This document shows, piece after piece, positions 1 to 15,000 of a stretch of DNA of 54,164 bases (positions are counted from its first letter, which is position 1; every line of letters starts with the position of its first letter). The notes below the pieces were generated by a model. That model did no database searches, was not told the DNA's origin, and saw only the letters and a program-made list of their open reading frames with translations. The translations under genes and the position numbers were made by a program. Source of the DNA: Chitinophagaceae bacterium (GTDB taxonomy: Bacteria; Bacteroidota; Bacteroidia; Chitinophagales; Chitinophagaceae); the NCBI GenBank assembly GCA_947381435.1, contig CANCVE010000015.1, positions 1 through 54,164 of the forward strand, read 5' to 3'.

Positions 1-2
1 AA

Positions 3-3000
3 TTTACTAGTTTAAATGTAGTAGTAGTAGTAGATGTAACACCTGCAACACTTGCTAGTATAACTTTTAATGGGTCTACTGTTCAGTTTGTAGGCAGTGT
101 TGTTAGTACGTTAACTACCGCAACTGGTGGGATTGTAGGGGGCAGTTCAACCGTAACGTTAGGTGCAGCTGCATCTTTGGCGGCCAATTTGCCGGTGGCT
201 ATTACATCTGGCGCTGGCACAATACCACAGTATGCTACCGTAAATGGGGCTACTACAAGTAGTACAACCTTTTCCCTTTCAAATGCAGCTACAGTTGGTA
301 ATTCAGGTACTACCAGTTCAATAACTTTTTACAACCTCGCCCCAACAATTACTACAACAAATTGCTATTTTGTAAATAACAATACAGTAATGCTGGGAGG
401 TCCAGTAACTGTCAGCACCTCACTAGACTTTTCTAGCAGTACTGGAACTAAATTGTTTTTGCCCAATTCAACAAATGTGAACGTTGGTAGTTTGGTTGGA
501 ATGAGTTCAACAAATGTGTTTACTGGCTCTGCAAATCCAAGAATAACTTTTACGAGTTCTACAGGAACAAGTTATTTTGATGCAGCTGCACCAACTTTTT
601 ATGCGCTGACTTATAATTCTGGTATTACAGGAACAGTTGGTAACAGTGTTTCTACTGTAAGATTATCTTTTGCTTCAAATTCTAAGTGTACACTCGTTAA
701 TTCAGGCACCATACTTTCACATACTTTTAATGGTACAAGTACTTATAATGGTCTTGGCGTAGATGCTAGTGCCACTGGAACTGGCGTTCAGTTTACTGGA
801 ACAGCAGTGTTGCCCAATAACTATTTTGCCAACACTACTGTGAATACTCTTACAATGAACAAGGCTGCTAACTATGTTACGCTGGCTCAAAATCTATCAG
901 TTACAAATCTAAACCTAACTGCTGGATTGTTAGATAACTCTACCAATAATATAACAGTTGCAAATACTGGTACTATTCAAAAAGGAGCAGGAAACTTAAA
1001 GGTAGCACCAATTTATGGTACAACTGGAACCGAAAAAGTAAATGTAACATACACTGCAAGTGTGTCTACTGGATTGGAATTGCAGGGTTCAACAGGAACT
1101 GTAGGAACGTTAACAGTGAATGATGGGATTACTACTACATTATCTAAAAGTGGTATCAATAGCGTTACCCCTACACTTGCTTTTCCTACAACTTCAAGTA
1201 ATTATACCAGCCCTACAGTTGTTTTTGGTGCTCCTTCAGCAGGCGGTGTTACAGCAACTGGTACTGTAATTACTAGTGGTAGCGGAGCTGCAAAAAATGT
1301 TGTAGGTATTGTTATTACAAATCCTGGTTCGGGTTATACATCTGCCCCAACTTGCACCATTTCAGATGCTACAGGCCCTGCCATATCTTCATTTACAATT
1401 GTATTAAATTCTACCAATCCTTCTGTAAATGCAGTAACCATAGGAAGTGGAACATCAGGAGTACTGACTTATCCAAATTCCACTAATGCTGTAACATTAA
1501 GTGTTACGGGTGGAGTTACTGTCAATGCAGGAGGAGCATTTAATTGTGGTACTCAATCGGGTACTGTAACCCATCTATTAAGTGTAGGAGGAAGCATTAC
1601 CAATAGTGGAACATTTAATTTATATAATACTGCAACTAGATATGTAGATGCTACATTGAATGGAAGCAGTACTCAAACATTGACTGGAACTTTTACTTTT
1701 AATAATCTAACAATATCCAATACCAATGTAACGCTTGCTGCTGCTGCTGCTATTACTGCTAAGGCCACAGTTACTGTTGGGGCTAGCTTTACACAGCCTG
1801 TTAATACTACTATTACTACAGCTAATCTTACTGTAAATGGAACTACTACTTATACCATTTCAGGTACTTCTTCTAATGCATTAAGCACTGCAAGCGCAAC
1901 GAACGCAGTTTTTATTTTAAGTGCAAGTGCAGGCACAGTTACTAATAATGGGACAATAACCGTAAATGGATGGATGACAAGTAACATCACTAGTGTTGCA
2001 AGCGTTTACAGTGGCAGTGGCACAATCAGTTTTAACAATTATTCAGTATTTCATCAAGCGGTTACGGGCGGTACAGTACCCGTTGCTACGTGGGCTACAC
2101 TTTCAAATTTATACTTCACAGGTACAGCTGGTACACCCCCTGTAATTGGCACTCCTGCTAGTAATACTTTTGGTAACATAATATGGAATTGTACTGGTCA
2201 AGCCACAACCAATGCCTATATATTGCCTTTGGCAACACTTAATGGTGCTGCATCATTCAATATTAATAATCTGGTAGTATTAAACACCGGGACTAGTAGT
2301 TATTTTGTTAAGTTATGTAACTCAAATTATTCTACCCCTGCGCCTACAATTACTATAGCGAATATACAAGTAGGTAGTGGTACTGCTGGCTATTCTTTTG
2401 ACGGTTCTACCATTTTTACGCCGGTCTCTGGTGTTGCTAATATGTATTTGTATTACAACTCTGCGCCTGCAGGAACTCCAATAATAAATGTTACTGGTAA
2501 TGTTTCGATACAAGGTAATGCAACAAATAGTGCCCCAGCAACCTTAACAACTGGTAATGGTTGTAGTTTGAAAATACAAGGTAACTTTTCTATTTCGGAT
2601 GCCACCTACAGTATTTTTACTTACACAGGAAATACTAGTGGGAGTGTAGCTGTAACTTTTAATGGTACTGGTACACAAACTATATCTAGTGGCCTCACAT
2701 TTGGCACTGTCAATATCTACAACGGAAGTGTTACAATGCCAGCAGCACTTACTTCAACAATATTTCAAATTGGCGATGGAACAAATGCAATAAGTTTATC
2801 TCAACCTGCGGCAACAGTATTAAATGTTACTAGCACCTTTACTGTTGCAGCAAACGCTACTTACAACATAGTTGCAGGAACAGGTGGCTCTACCTCTTCT
2901 GGTTCAAATAATGCCGTGATTAATTTTACATCTGCTAGTGGTGCGATAACAAATAGTGGTACGATTAACATTAACGGTTGGTTCAATAATGGTAGTACTT

Positions 3001-6000
3001 ATTCAACAGCTTTTGGAGGAACTTGGAACATTGGAGCAAATGGTGTATATCAACATAGTGCAGACGGTGGAACAATACCCTCAATAGCCACTTGGACCAC
3101 TGGTTCAACCTATTATATTACAGGGCTTACATCTATGACAAATATGCCCTCTAATACAAGTCAATCTTTTTATAACGTAATCTACAGCTGTACCGGTCAA
3201 TCTGCAAATGGTACAACAGGAGCACTAAACCCTATTGCAATAAATGGTTCTTTGGTAATTTTAAACAGTGGAACTACAAAAACGTTCTACCTTTCAAATA
3301 CAAATACTTCAAGCACAACCATCCCAGTTGGAAATATTATTGTTGGTAGTACAAGTGCAAATAGCTATAATTTTAATGGTGGTATTGGTACAGCTAATGG
3401 TGGTGTTGCTAATTTTACACTTTATTACACTAATTCTCAAGCCCCTACTATTTCTGCTGGAAATGTAACCATACAAGGTTGGGCATCTGGTCTTGCTTCT
3501 TTAGTTACCTCAACTAGTTGTACTTTAAATGTTACAGGTAGTTTTACATTAGGCGCTAGTAATAGTACATTCACATCTACAAATACTACTGTCAATTTTA
3601 ATGGTACTGCTGGTACAACGCAAACAATTTCTGGCACAATCACTTTTGCTAATCTCTCTATTAGTAATACTACTGCTTCGGTAGTAGTAGGAAGTGGTGG
3701 TCTTACCATTGCATCAGGAAGCACTCTGACCATCAATAACAATGCTATATTAGATATGGCAACTTATTCATTAACAACTGGTGCCACTTTTACCACTTCT
3801 GGATCTGGTACATTAAAAACGCAAAATACCGGTACAACTCCTATTACTGCCAGTAAAATATGGTCGTTTGTAGTTGAATATAATAATGCTACAGGCGGGC
3901 AATCCGTTGTTACGGGTACTTACACTGGCGGATTGACAATGACAACAAGTAGTACTGGAACGAATACAGCAACAGGAAATCTTACTATTGGCAATGTACT
4001 TAAATTAAATACAGGAAGCACTCTGGATTTGGGCACTTATTCAGGTGTTACTGTTCTTACATCCTTTGGTATTATTAGTGGAACGTCTTTTACTGGCTCT
4101 ACTGGTAGTGGAATTTTGATTCTACGTAGTAACAGTGCATCATCTTATATCATTCCTTCAGGATTAACTTGGGGTGGCACTGTGCGGTATGGTAGTTTTG
4201 GTAACAATAGGATTGTTCCTGGCGTTTATACTAACTTGGATATTGATAATGGAACGGCTGGTACGATAAATTTGGGTAATTCTTCCTCTGAAACAGGTAC
4301 TATTTCTGTTTCAGGGACGCTAAGTTCAGTAAGTACCGTTACAACTATTCCCAATCAAACAACTTTTACTCTTAATGGTACAGGTTCTCAGTCGATACCA
4401 AAGATGACTTTTTATAATTTATCTATTACAAACACAGGAGTAAACGTTACAGCATCTGGTGCTATTGGGGTAAGCAATCAATTAAACATTGCAAACGGAG
4501 CCACGCTTGATCTGAGCTCCAATGTTTTAACAAATGCGTCTGCATTAACCACTATGGGTACGGGTACCTTATTAGCCGGTGCTACTTCCATTTCGCCTGT
4601 GCCTACAGGAATATCATGGTCGTTTGGGGTTAATTATAATGGAACAGGCGCACAAACCGTGGTTGCTGGTTCATATTCTAACCTAACAATCTCTGGAACA
4701 AGAACTACAAATAACGTTACTTTGATAAGTGGGGGAACAATTAGTGTAGCGGGAACATTCAGTCCAATAGCTACTTTTTCTAGTGGCGTTTATACAGTAA
4801 CTAGCAATACTTTTCAATTTAATGGGGCAGCTATTCAATCAATACCAGCATTCACATACAATAACCTAACATTAGCTAATACTTCAAATGTTACCAACAC
4901 AGCCGCAGGAACAATAACAATTAATGGTGCATTGCAGATTAATTCAGGTATTGGGTTAGATATGGGAACAAATATGCTTTCTGGTTCCTCAATAACTACA
5001 AGTGGGACTGGATCGTTATTTACTCAATCTACCTCTTCAACACCTATACCTACAGGAAGAACATGGTCTTTCGGTGTTACATATAATAACACTGGAGGCT
5101 CACAAACGGTAATGGCTGGCACCTATAATAATGGCTTAACAATTAGCAACACTAGTGGTACAAATACTGCATCTGGAAATATAGTCCTTGCAAATGTTCC
5201 GCTTACGTTGAATGCTGGGAGTATACTAGACTTAGGCGCCTCTAACTCATTAACAGTTTCTGGAACAACAAGTAATATAGGTTCTACTGGTAGTGGTACA
5301 CTTAAAACGGGGAATATTAATACTACTTATAAATTAACCAATGGATTAACTTGGGCAGGTACGGTTGTTTATTATATAAATAATAACCCTCGTATAGTTC
5401 CTGGCAGTTACACAAACCTAACAGTTGATAATGGTACCAGTGGGGTTACTTCACATGCTATAAACTGGGGCAATGGAGTTGCTTCAAATGAAACAATTAG
5501 CATCTCAGGTGCTTTTAGTGTAGATAATGTTAGTTCTTTTACTGTAAACACCAACACCGTTCAATTTACTGGAAGTAACCAATCTGTTGTGTCGCTTTAT
5601 GGTTCTAATCCAACTAATAATATCTCCTTTTATAATTTAGATATCAGTGGAGCAACTGGGTTTGCTTTTCCTTCTGGGACAACTAATATATCAAGCACAT
5701 TTACACCTGGAACAAACATTTCCAATTATGCTACACAAGGATTAATTAGCTTCAATAATACTACTGGGGGACAAACAATACCAGCGTTTACCTATTATAA
5801 TCTAACATTAGGTAATACAAGTGGAACTCAAACTGCCGGTGGTGTAATTGTTGTAACTGGAAACTTAACTCTTCCTACAAGCACGGGCGTGTTTGACGTT
5901 ACTTCCGCAAACAATTATTCTTTAACAGTTGGAGGTAATTGGATTGGGAATTTAAGTACTAGTTTTTTATCTCAAGCAGGTACAGTTAATTTTAATGGAA

Positions 6001-9000
6001 CAAGTTCAATTACTGGCACTACAATTTTTAATGCAATAACAATTAATTCTTCTGGTAATACGATTACACTCGCTGCAAGTAGTAATACAACAGCATCATC
6101 ACTAACCATCACAGCGGGTACTTTAAGTGGTAACTCCTTAGCTTCGTTGACAGTGAATGGTGCTTTATCAAACTCGGGGTCTTTTACTGCACCGGGTACT
6201 TTATCTATAACTGGGCTTTTTACAGTTGGTACATTTTCAGCAAATTCAACATCTTTGTCACTTGGTGGTGGTACTTCTGGAACATTACCTAGTGGTACTT
6301 ATAACAGCATTGCCATTTCTGCGGGTACTACTACATTCACAAACTCTACGTTTACCATAACTAACGATTTGATTCTTTCTGGTAGTGGTAGTCTTGTTCT
6401 TACCAATGTAAACTCAAGTGGTTCAGTTACTATTGGTAGAAATCTATCCGTATCAGGTACTGGAGGAATTACAAATTCTGGAGGTGGCAACTCATTTAGT
6501 TTCACGCTCAATGGAACCACAGGAAACTTACAAATAAACAATTCAGGTACCAATGAATTTGGAAAAACTAACATCACAATTGGCACAAACAAGGCATATA
6601 CCCTTACAGGAAATGTTACACTTGCAAATTCGGGAACAACTACCAGAACCTTCCAAATTAATACAGGAGGCTCATTAAATACTAATGGCTTTACCTTAGA
6701 CTTGAATTTACACCAACTTACACAATCCACAACTGGTGCAATTACGAATAGTACCGGTACTATCAAAACTTCTTGTATAGTGAATCCGCCAATTGCAGCT
6801 GCATTTACAAGTTTAGGAAATGTTACTTATTCAGTTGCAGAACCTTATGTAGCGGCTGCCACTTACAACAACTTAACGCTTTCTGCTGGAACAAATACGG
6901 CACTAGGTACAATTACTGTAAATGGAACATTGACCACTAGCACCATCAGTACAACATTTGATATGAGTACTTTTCAATTAACAGGAGGCGGTTCTTTTTC
7001 TGTAAGCAACACAGGAACTATAAAAACATCTTCTACAAGTGCAACACCAATTCCGGCAGTTACCTATAATGGTACAGTAAACTATGCAACGGGAGGGCAA
7101 ACCATAGTAGGAACTACTTATACAAACCTAATGTTGAGCAATGCTAGTGGCACACAAACTGCTGGAGGCAACATTATTGTAAACGGTAATTTGACTACAA
7201 CTGCTGGGGGGACTTTGGATATGAGTGCTTCAAACTATTCCTTAACTATTGGGGGAACATTTACAAACGGGGCGGCATTTATACCAAGAAGCGGAACAGT
7301 ATTCTTTAATGGGGCCAGTCAAACTATACCAGCACTTAACTATTACAGTTTGAATCTGACGAGTGCATCTGGCACATTATTTCCAAGTGGAACAGTTGGT
7401 ATTGCAGGAGCATTTACTCCATCCAGTATCACCGCTGCTAGTCAAGGTACTATTAATTTCAATGGCTCTAGCCAGTCAATACCGGTTTTCAATTATTTTA
7501 ATTTGAACCTCACAAGTGCTACCGGGCTAACATTCCCAAGTGGTATTGTTGGTATTGCAGGAAGCTTTACACCTGCTAGCATTACAACCGCTAGTCAAGG
7601 AACAATAAACTTTAATGGTTCTGCTAGCCAAACTGTACCAGCCTTCAATTACAATAACCTATCATTAAGCGGTGCTTATTCCTCTTCAAACAACTTGACA
7701 TTTGCAAGTAGTGGAACATTAGGTATAGCAGGAAATCTTTCAGCAACAGCTACATTCGGTACAGGTGGATATGTAGTAACCAGTAGTACAGTTAACATAA
7801 ATGGTAGTGGATCACAAACTATCTCATCTGGTTTAACTTTTGGAACATTAAATTTATATAATGGGGGAGTGGTCATTCCTGCCTCACTTACTGCTTCTAT
7901 ATTAACTGTAGGGGATGGTACAAACACGATTAGCCTTACCCAGCCTGCTGCAACCCTTGTTACAGTATCAAGTGCATTTACGGCATCTGCAAATGCAACC
8001 TATACAATTGCTGCTGGTACCGGTTCTTCTATTTCATCGGGTACAAACAATGCTGTCTTCAATTTTAATTCAGCAAATGGAACAATAACCAATAATGGCA
8101 TAATCGCAATTAATGGTTGGTTTACCAACGGTAATCAAAACAGTAGTACAGCCACGTCGCTTAGTGGTAGTGGTACTTGGACAATTGGAGGTCAAGGTGT
8201 TTATAACCATAACACCATCAATGGAACTATCCCTACAATGACTTGGGTTGCTGCTTCAACTTTATATTATACTGGTACTAAGGGAGCTAATACCATAGCT
8301 TCTGGAACAAATCAATCATTTAGAAAGGTTATTTACAATTGCCCTTCAAACTCTTCTTCTACAAACTTTTTTAATCCTACAGCTATACTGGATACTTTTT
8401 TTATTGTCAATTCTGGCAACTCCACACCAAGAACTTTGCAGATAGAAAATAGTGTATCTTCCAATATAAACATAGGTGCATTAGTTATCGGTACAGGTAC
8501 TTCTCCATATTATTTTAATGGGGGAATTTCAACCAGTAATCCAATAGTAGTTTCTTTAGGTACAACAACTGCGCCTACTATAACTGTTCTTGGTGATGTA
8601 CTGGTACAGGGAAACAATAGTACCAATACGGCAACATTATCTTCCTCTTCAGGTAATTCTGTACTCAATGTAGGAGGTAATTGGACAGTAGCTGCCAACA
8701 GTATATTTACTTCAACGAATATTTCTACAAACTTTAATGGAGGTGGTGCTAGCACTATTACGGCTGGTGGACAATCTTTTAATGCTTTAACAGTCAGCAA
8801 TTCAACCAATGCCACTTTGGCTAGTGCACTAGCAGTAACCGGTAACCTTACGTTAACTTCAGGCACTTTAGATGTTAGTTCATCCAATTATTCATTATCA
8901 ATAGGAGGTAACTTGGCCAATACAGGCGGTACTTTAAATACCCAAAGTGGAACAGTAACCTTTAACGGAACTGGTACACAAACAGTATCTGGAAATAATA

Positions 9001-12000
9001 CCTTCTATAATTTGACTGATGTAACTGGAGGAGCTACACTTCAATTTACTGCTGGCACCACTCAAAATGTAACAGGAACGCTTACATTAACTGGCACTAC
9101 TGGAAGTGTATTAACTGTAAAATCTACAATTCTAGGAGCTCAGGCAACGATTAACCCTACTGCTTCCTCAGTTTCTTATTGTAGCATTACTGATATATTA
9201 AATAGTAATGTTACTCCTATTGTAACCACAAGTTCTATAAATGGAGGTAATAATACAAACATCACTTTCCAAAGTGTGTATTGGGTAGGTGGTAGTAATG
9301 GTGACTGGAATAACGCAGCCAATTGGAGTACAGGATCTGTTCCAAGTGTTGGTGATGTAGTAACATTTGATGGTAATAATATTGATGGAGCAAATACACC
9401 GGGAACGTCAGTAGATATTAGTCCTTCATTCGCATCTCAAACAATTGGAGGTATTGCTGTGCAGAATAATGGGCTTACGGTTAGTCTAGGTACTTCTGCA
9501 AACACGCTTACCCTCAGTACAAACGGATCTGTAACGGTAAACAGTGGCAATACCCTCGATTTGGGTAGCAACAGATTGGTTTGTGCTACTTTAACAACAA
9601 GTGGTAGTGGAACTATCAATACCCAATCAAAAAATGCTTTACCAATACCAACAGGTAGAACATGGTCAATGAATGTTAATTTCAATAAAACAACTGGTGC
9701 TCAAACTGTATTATCAGGTATTTATAATGGCGGATTAACTATTAGCAATACTAGTGGAGTGGATACTGTTTCTGGTACTATCACCGTTAATAGTACTATA
9801 ACTTTAAATACAGGAAGTACTTTAAGTCTAGGTTCAGTTTCTACTAATTTAATAACCGGAAGTTCAACTGGTTCTACAGGTAGTGGAACATTCATATTAG
9901 CTAATACTAGTACCAATGCCACATACAAAATTCCATCTGGTCTAACTTGGGGTGGAACCTTTATTTATGGCAATAGTGGCAATCCACGTATTACTCCAGG
10001 TAACTATAATAACCTAACTGTTGACAATGGAACAAGTGGGGCATCAGCTCACACCATCAACTGGGGAAATACAGGTGAAACTGGTACTATTTCAATAGCA
10101 GGCACCCTCACAGTTGATAACATAAGCAGTTTCGTTACCAATTCAACTACTGTTAAGTTTACTGGTACAAGCCAATCAATGATAAATTCTTATACATCGG
10201 CATCTCTTTCATCTGTGTCTTTCTATAATCTCGACTTGAGTAGCGCAACCACATTTATTTATCCAACAGGTACCATCAACATTGGAAATACTTTTGCAGC
10301 AGGAAGTAACACATCTGTAAGTCAAGGTACTATTGTGTTCAATGGCACAACTGCTCAGTCAATACCTGCGTTTACCTTCAATAACCTAACTATCAACAAT
10401 ACTGGCTCTAGTGTTTCTGTTACGGCGCTTGGCAATCTAACTATAAATGGAAATTTGGTTTTAACCGCAGGAACATTAAACGACGGTGGCAATACAATAA
10501 CTGTTTATGATAATGTCACAGGTACTGGCACACATACAGGTTCTGGTCAATTGATTATTACTGGTGGATCAGATACCCACTATATTGGTGCCAGTACCGG
10601 AACTATCAATTTGGGTAATGTGCAGATAAATAGCAGCTCTTATATTTCTGCCTTGGCTGGAAATGCAGTCATTAATGGAACTATGACACTTACTAATGGT
10701 CTATTCAATGTTTATAGTTATAACTTAGTATTGGCAAGTGCGCCTGTAGGCTTTAGTTCAAGCAGTTACATTTATCATTTTTCTTCAGGAACAGGTACGC
10801 TTACTATTAACAATGTAGGTACAAGTGCAACCGTATTTCCAGTCGGAATTTCAGCCAATTATGTCCCTATTACCTTTACTGGAACAACAAATTCCCCTAA
10901 TGTTACTGTTGGTTTTGGACTAACAATTACCAATACCCCAATCAACCCTAATTCAGTGGTAGGTATGCAATGGTCTATTTTGTCAAGTACAGCCAGTACA
11001 TCAAATATCACATTTCAATATAACAGTAATAATGCAGAAAGTAGTTATTTAGCAAGTAATACAGTGGTTGCAGGTATTTATACAAGCGGCGCCTATTCTG
11101 AAACTACATTAGGTAGTGTGTCTGGTGGTGACCCTTATTCGGTTTCTACAATTTCAGCCTTAACACTACCTACTAGCAGTTCAAGTTTGTATATTATAGG
11201 AAATCAATATTCCTTTGCTGCTGGTGCGCCTACACCATCTATTACCTCCCTTAATGGCGGAAATTCACAAGCAACAATTGGTTTCGCTTCTGTTTCAAAT
11301 GGTGCTATGGTTACTAGTTATACTATTACACCATACATTGGTGCTACTGCACAAACTGCAATAACAGGTATTAGTACTAGTCCTTATACAGTTACAGGAT
11401 TGACCAATGGTACAACTTATAGGTTTAAAGTTAGTGCAACAAATAGTATAGGTACAGGTACAAGTAGTTTCTCTAACTATTTAACACCTGCTACACCAAA
11501 TGTTTTTGATACTCTTTTGGCTAATATGACAGCAATACAAAACCTATATGTACCTCTAAGCTCCTACAACTCTAGCACTTATGGATACCTTAATGGTGGG
11601 ATGACGGATAGCGTATTTAATACCTTGAACTATGTCGACAACACTAGCAATACTGTAAATTTGGATATAGTATATTATAACCATATTCAGTATGTATTGA
11701 AGATGGCAACTGCTTACACCAACAATTATACTTACATCAATGGTGGAATTGATAAAAGCTCTTATAATAATCCCGCAGTATATTCAGCTATAAAGAAGTC
11801 GCTTGTTTGGTGGGTTGATCATGTAAAAACATACACAGTAAATAACTGGCATTATCCTACAGTTGATTACACGAATGCTCTTGGACAGGTGCTAGTGTTG
11901 ATGAGAGGAATAGGGACAAATGTGGACACAACAGGTTGGTCTAGTGTAGAACAATATGCCATAAGTAATTTGTTTGCTAAGCGATCAACAGCTATTGGAA

Positions 12001-15000
12001 CCTATGCAGGTACGCACAAATTTGATGGAAATACTTTGCCTACCGCAATGACTGGTGCAAACGCAATAAATATTTCTTCTTATTGGTTAAACTGGGGTGC
12101 ATTGGTAAAAAGCCCTACAGTATTAGATACTGCCATTCAAGCTGTGGTAACAACCCTTGATTACAAACAAAGTACCCCTGAAGGATTGAAACAGGATAAC
12201 TCCTTCATGCAGCATTATGCACAATTATATACTGAACAATATGGCGCTGTGTGGGCCGAAGCAGTTATAACTATTGCTAATTATTTAAAGTCAAGTAGTT
12301 ATGCAATGAGACAATCTCAATTGGATACTGCTTATAACTACATACACAATACGTATTATGCTGCGGCAAGGGGTAAGTACAAAGACTTTAATGGTAGTGG
12401 TAGAGAGATAGGTGTTTATAGAAACAATGGCATTGATAGCATAGCAGCTACAATGGGTATATTGGTAGATCCGAATCCAATACACCAAGCTAATTATGCT
12501 AAGGATGCTGCAAATAGTGCAACCTATTCACCGGTGTACACTGATACTATTCATACACACTATTATACAACTGATTACACCATTCACAAACGACCAAACT
12601 TCAATTTCTCCGTGCGTGGTGTATCTACAAGAACCAACAGAAGTGAATCTATCAATGACCAAAACTTGTTGGGAATATTTGCAACAGAAGGTGCAACTTG
12701 TATCTTGGTTCAGGGTAACGAATATGAAAGCACTTTTCCTAACTGGAACTGGAATTTTGTACCAGGAATTACTATGAGCGATTCTTTGGATGGAACCGGT
12801 CAATCAGTTACACAGTTTAATCCAAATTCTGGCGCTTCTAGTACAGGTATTACTAAGTTTGTAGGAGGTGTAAGCGATGGAAAGTATGGTGCATCCACCT
12901 TCTCGCTCAACTATAATAATGTGTCAGGAAATAAGTCTTGGTTCTTTTTTGATAGTGCTGTTGTTTGTTTAGGTGCTAATATTAAAAGTAGTAAGAGTTT
13001 AAATGTAAATACAAGTGTAAATCAGACAAACATTAATGGGCCTATCTATTACAACAATACAGCAGGCGGCTCATTCACCACCTTTACACCTCCTACAGAT
13101 GCAAACCCTACTACCGTAACAGGTACCAACATCTATAGTGTGTTCCATGATAGTATTGGGTACTTCTTCCCTGCTGGCGGTAATGTTTCTATTAAACAAG
13201 ATAGCGTGTATGGCAACTGGTCTAGAACAGACACATTAAGTGCTGCAAGACCAGATACAAGCGACATCTTCTTATTGTCTCTCGGTCATGGTTCTGCGCC
13301 ATCATCTGCTTCTTATCAATACATTGTGGCTCCTGGCATCTCTTACAGTACCATGCAGAGTTACAATCCATTGAGTACAATCAATATTTTATCTAATACA
13401 AAGTATGTACAAGCAGTTAAGCACAATGGATTAAATATGATGCAGGTTATCTTTGATTCAGCTTCTAGCATTATCGACCCAACCTCTGGTATTACGGTTA
13501 AGGTAAATCAACCATGTGCGTTGATGCTAAGTAATATGAACCAAAATCCGCTAACAGTTACAGTTTCAGATCCAACGCAACTGTTAACAAGCCTTACGGT
13601 TACTTTATCATATAGCAGCAATGCCACTCAGTTTAATGTAGTCAATCAAGCCTTGCCTTCTGTTTATTTTGTCGGTTCATCTACCAGTTTCACTGTCGAT
13701 TCTACTACCGCTTCTGCCACCTGGGTAGGTACTACAAGTACCAATTACAATAATGCAAGCAACTGGCAAAACACTATTGTACCTAATGCAACGGCAAACA
13801 TTACCATTGCTGCCGCTGCGCCAAACTATCCGGTATTGGCTAGTAGTGCTAAAACCTCTATGAAGAATATGACTATTACTGGCGGTTCATTCACCGTAAA
13901 TAGTACGGATAGCTTACTACTCACAGGGGCAATCACTAACAATGGTGGAACTGTTACTATCAATGGAATAGTTTGCTATGCAGGTTCTGCTGAACAAACA
14001 ATTGCTGCAAATACTTTTGCTAGCAATACCATAAACAAACTACAAATAAACAATAGTGCAGGTGTAACACTTGGTGGCGCATTGAACATTTCTGGAACGC
14101 TTTACCCTACGGCAGGTGCATTAACTACAGGTGGTTACTTAACAATACTATCTACAAGTGCTGGTACTGCTAGGATAGATAATGTGCTTGGTTCAATAAC
14201 TGGCGATGTTACCGTTCAGCGGTATATCACAGCAAAATCAGCTCGTAGGTTCAGCTTTATCGCTAGCCCTGTAACGCAAAGCATACGCAATGCTTGGCAA
14301 CAGCAGATGTATGTAACCGGCTCAGGAACAGGTGGTGCCGCTTGCGGAACTACTACAGGTAGTGGTGGTACAACTGATAAATACAATAGCAATGGTTTTG
14401 ATGTTACTTCAACCAATGCCGCAACCATCACTTACTATTCAGCTGCTACTGTAGGTGGTAGTCATTATGTAGGTGTGGCTAATACAGAAAGTACTAATCT
14501 TACACCAGGTATTGGGTATTCTGTTAATGTTCGTGGAGATAGGAATAGTGCAACCACTAGTTGTGCCAATCAATTAGGTAATTCAACTCCGTCTACACCA
14601 GAGGCAGTAACGCTTAGTGCTTCAGGTTCTGTAACTACTGGCAACAAATCTGTTACACTGAATGACCCTGCTGTAAGTGCATTTACATTGGTGGGTAATC
14701 CTTACCCATCGCAAATAAGCCTCTCAGCTGTAGCAACCGATGCTAGTAACAGTAGCTTATTGTACAATAAAATGTGGACGTATTCTCCTTTTATCACGTC
14801 AGGCAACTTTACTACTTACTCACAAGGAGTTATTGTAAATGCCATAAGCGGTTTTGACAATACCAACGGTGATTACGTAGCAAGTGGACAAGCATTCTTT
14901 GTTCAGGCAAAAACTACGGGTTCTATCACCTTCAAGGAGTCTCATAAAACTACGGGCACTGTACCAAATACCCAATACTTTGGTACGGGAAGTAGCAAAA

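Noticed and set aside
17-32. GTA microsatellite (five units) at the window start
   Set aside because: It lies in frame and codes for five Val in a repeat-rich protein; too short to suggest a switch.
177-179. TTG at 177 as the start of the first giant gene
   Set aside because: The frame is open and repeat-coding right up to the window edge, and no signal peptide follows this codon.
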